NCBI RefSeq assembly: GCF_024723735.1 | Contig: NZ_JANQDU010000004.1 | Coordinates: forward strand, 248,001 to 312,000 | Direction of reading: 5' to 3' | DNA from: Frigidibacter sp. ROC022 | Lineage (GTDB): Bacteria; Pseudomonadota; Alphaproteobacteria; Rhodobacterales; Rhodobacteraceae | DNA: 64,000 nucleotides | Shown: positions 63,098 to 64,000 of the stretch, one piece after another | Layout of the letters: every line of letters begins with the position of its first letter | Position numbering within the stretch: the stretch's first letter is position 1 | The notes under the pieces: model-generated | What the model was told of the DNA's origin: nothing | What the model saw: only the letters and a program-made list of their open reading frames with translations | Database searches by the model: none | Made by a program: the position numbers and the translations under genes

Positions 63098-64000
63098 ATG
63101 AAGCTATACATCCTCAAGCGCCTTGTCGGCATGGTCGTGGTGGTGTTCCTCGTGCTCACCATCGCCTTCGTCATCGTGCGGCTGGCGCCCGGCGATCCGG
63201 CGGCGCTGATGCTGGGGCCGGATGCCACCCCTGCCGATGCCGCCGAACTGCGCGCCCGGCTGGGCCTCGACCGGCCGATCCCGGTGCAGTATCTGACCTT
63301 CATCGTCAATGCGCTGCAGGGCGATCTTGGCCAGTCGTTGTTCTTCAACCGCCCGGTGCTGTCGGTGCTGGCCGAGCGTGTCGAGCCGACGGCCTTCCTC
63401 GCTTTGTTCTCGCTGGCCATCTCGGTGGTGATCGCGCTGCCGCTTGGCATCTTCGTCGCTTACCGGCGCGGCTCGTTCCTGGATCAGTCGGCGGTCTCGG
63501 TGGCGATGCTGGCGGCTTCGGTCCCCAGTTTCTGGACCGGCCTCGTGCTGCAACGCTATCTGGCCACCGACCTCGGCTGGTTCCCGGCCTCGGGCTATGG
63601 CGGGCCGGATGCCACGTTCCTTGACCGGATGGGCTATCTGATGCTGCCCTCGATCGTGCTGGGGATCGTCAATTCCGCGCTGATCCTGCGTTTCACCCGG
63701 GCCTCGATGCTGGATGTGCTGGGCGAGGATTACATCCGCACCGCGCGCTCGAAAGGCATGACCGAGGGCCGGGTCGTCCTGCGCCACGCGATGAAGAACG
63801 CCGCGATTCCGATCGTCACCGTGGTCGGGCTGACCTTCGCGCTGCTGGTCTCGGGCGCTGTGGTGACAGAGAGGGTCTTCAACATTCCCGGCATGGGCAA
63901 TCTGGTGGTCGGCGCGGTCCTGCGCCGCGACTACCCGGTGATCCAGGGCACGCTGGTGGTCGTCGCCACGCTCTACATCCTGATCAATCTCGCGGTGGAC
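63098..64000 (+). CDS. Peptide-type ABC transporter permease, DppB family (3' truncated by window end)
   Basis: An open frame from ATG 63098 runs without stop to the last base, giving at least 301 residues. Translation starts MKLYILKRLVGMVVVVFLVL and continues with APGDPAALMLGPDATPADAAELRARLGL, the typical DppB periplasmic segment. Later comes the coupling loop with RTARSKGMTEGRVVLRHAMKNA, and the end lies close to the usual DppB C-terminus. Only a few residues are missing. It should pair with the binding protein upstream and a DppC-type permease beyond the window. Confidence 0.92.
   Translation, partial: MKLYILKRLVGMVVVVFLVLTIAFVIVRLAPGDPAALMLGPDATPADAAELRARLGLDRPIPVQYLTFIVNALQGDLGQSLFFNRPVLSVLAERVEPTAFLALFSLAISVVIALPLGIFVAYRRGSFLDQSAVSVAMLAASVPSFWTGLVLQRYLATDLGWFPASGYGGPDATFLDRMGYLMLPSIVLGIVNSALILRFTRASMLDVLGEDYIRTARSKGMTEGRVVLRHAMKNAAIPIVTVVGLTFALLVSGAVVTERVFNIPGMGNLVVGAVLRRDYPVIQGTLVVVATLYILINLAVD

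Overview
The window is GC-rich, gene-dense chromosomal DNA of an alphaproteobacterium, most likely a Paracoccaceae/Rhodobacteraceae member. Supporting signs: a mitochondrial-type complex I NDUFS4-like subunit, several SBP-dependent TRAP and ABC importers, alphaproteobacterial-type sensor kinases, a fused TAXI-type TRAP permease, and GTG starts within strong ATGA/GTGA-coupled operons. No phage, insertion sequence, CRISPR array or plasmid gene was seen. Most of the window is catabolic accessory capacity, with a few housekeeping genes between (uvrB, the NDUFS4-like gene, tRNA-Arg, a DEAD-box helicase, katG/oxyR).

Layout. (1) 1-8.0 kb: end of a peptide-type ABC importer, an SDR, a RidA-like protein, a D-serine-dehydratase-like PLP enzyme, an IclR regulator, an MlrC-type metallopeptidase and an N-acyl-D-amino-acid deacylase. 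Together they look like a scavenging route for D-amino acids or D-residue peptides. (2) 8.0-16.8 kb: a divergent acid-sugar locus. Leftward are an isopropylmalate-dehydrogenase-like enzyme, a Gfo/Idh/MocA oxidoreductase and a GntR regulator. Rightward are a DctP-type TRAP importer, a small monooxygenase-fold protein, a metallo-beta-lactamase-fold hydrolase, a DUF1537 kinase (OtnK family) and a class II aldolase (OtnC family). (3) 16.8-27.3 kb: uvrB, the NDUFS4-like gene, a TAXI TRAP system, a small exported protein, a GNAT acetyltransferase, tRNA-Arg(TCT) and an RNA helicase. (4) 27.3-41.4 kb: myo-inositol catabolism (iolB, E, D, C, G) with a divergent LacI regulator. Next comes a second LacI regulator, divergent from an AfuABC/FbpABC-type importer whose operon ends with an inositol-monophosphatase-family enzyme. 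(5) 41.8-48.5 kb: a signalling island with two hybrid/PAS histidine kinases, a stand-alone receiver, an Hpt protein and a response regulator whose output resembles a decayed GGDEF domain. (6) 48.8-54.8 kb: a GntR regulator, a Cys/Met-metabolism PLP lyase and a CUT1-type ABC importer in one leftward operon. (7) 55-58 kb: an Lrp regulator divergent from a homodimeric 2-oxoacid-dehydrogenase E1-like enzyme. (8) 58-64 kb: katG and oxyR divergent, then the start of a second peptide-type ABC importer cut by the window end.

Recurring themes are importer plus catabolic enzymes plus a local one-component regulator with palindromic operators, and a GC-rich hairpin directly after the substrate-binding-protein gene in four of the five complete importer junctions. 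All functional calls rest on reading the translated sequences and motifs; no database search was possible.
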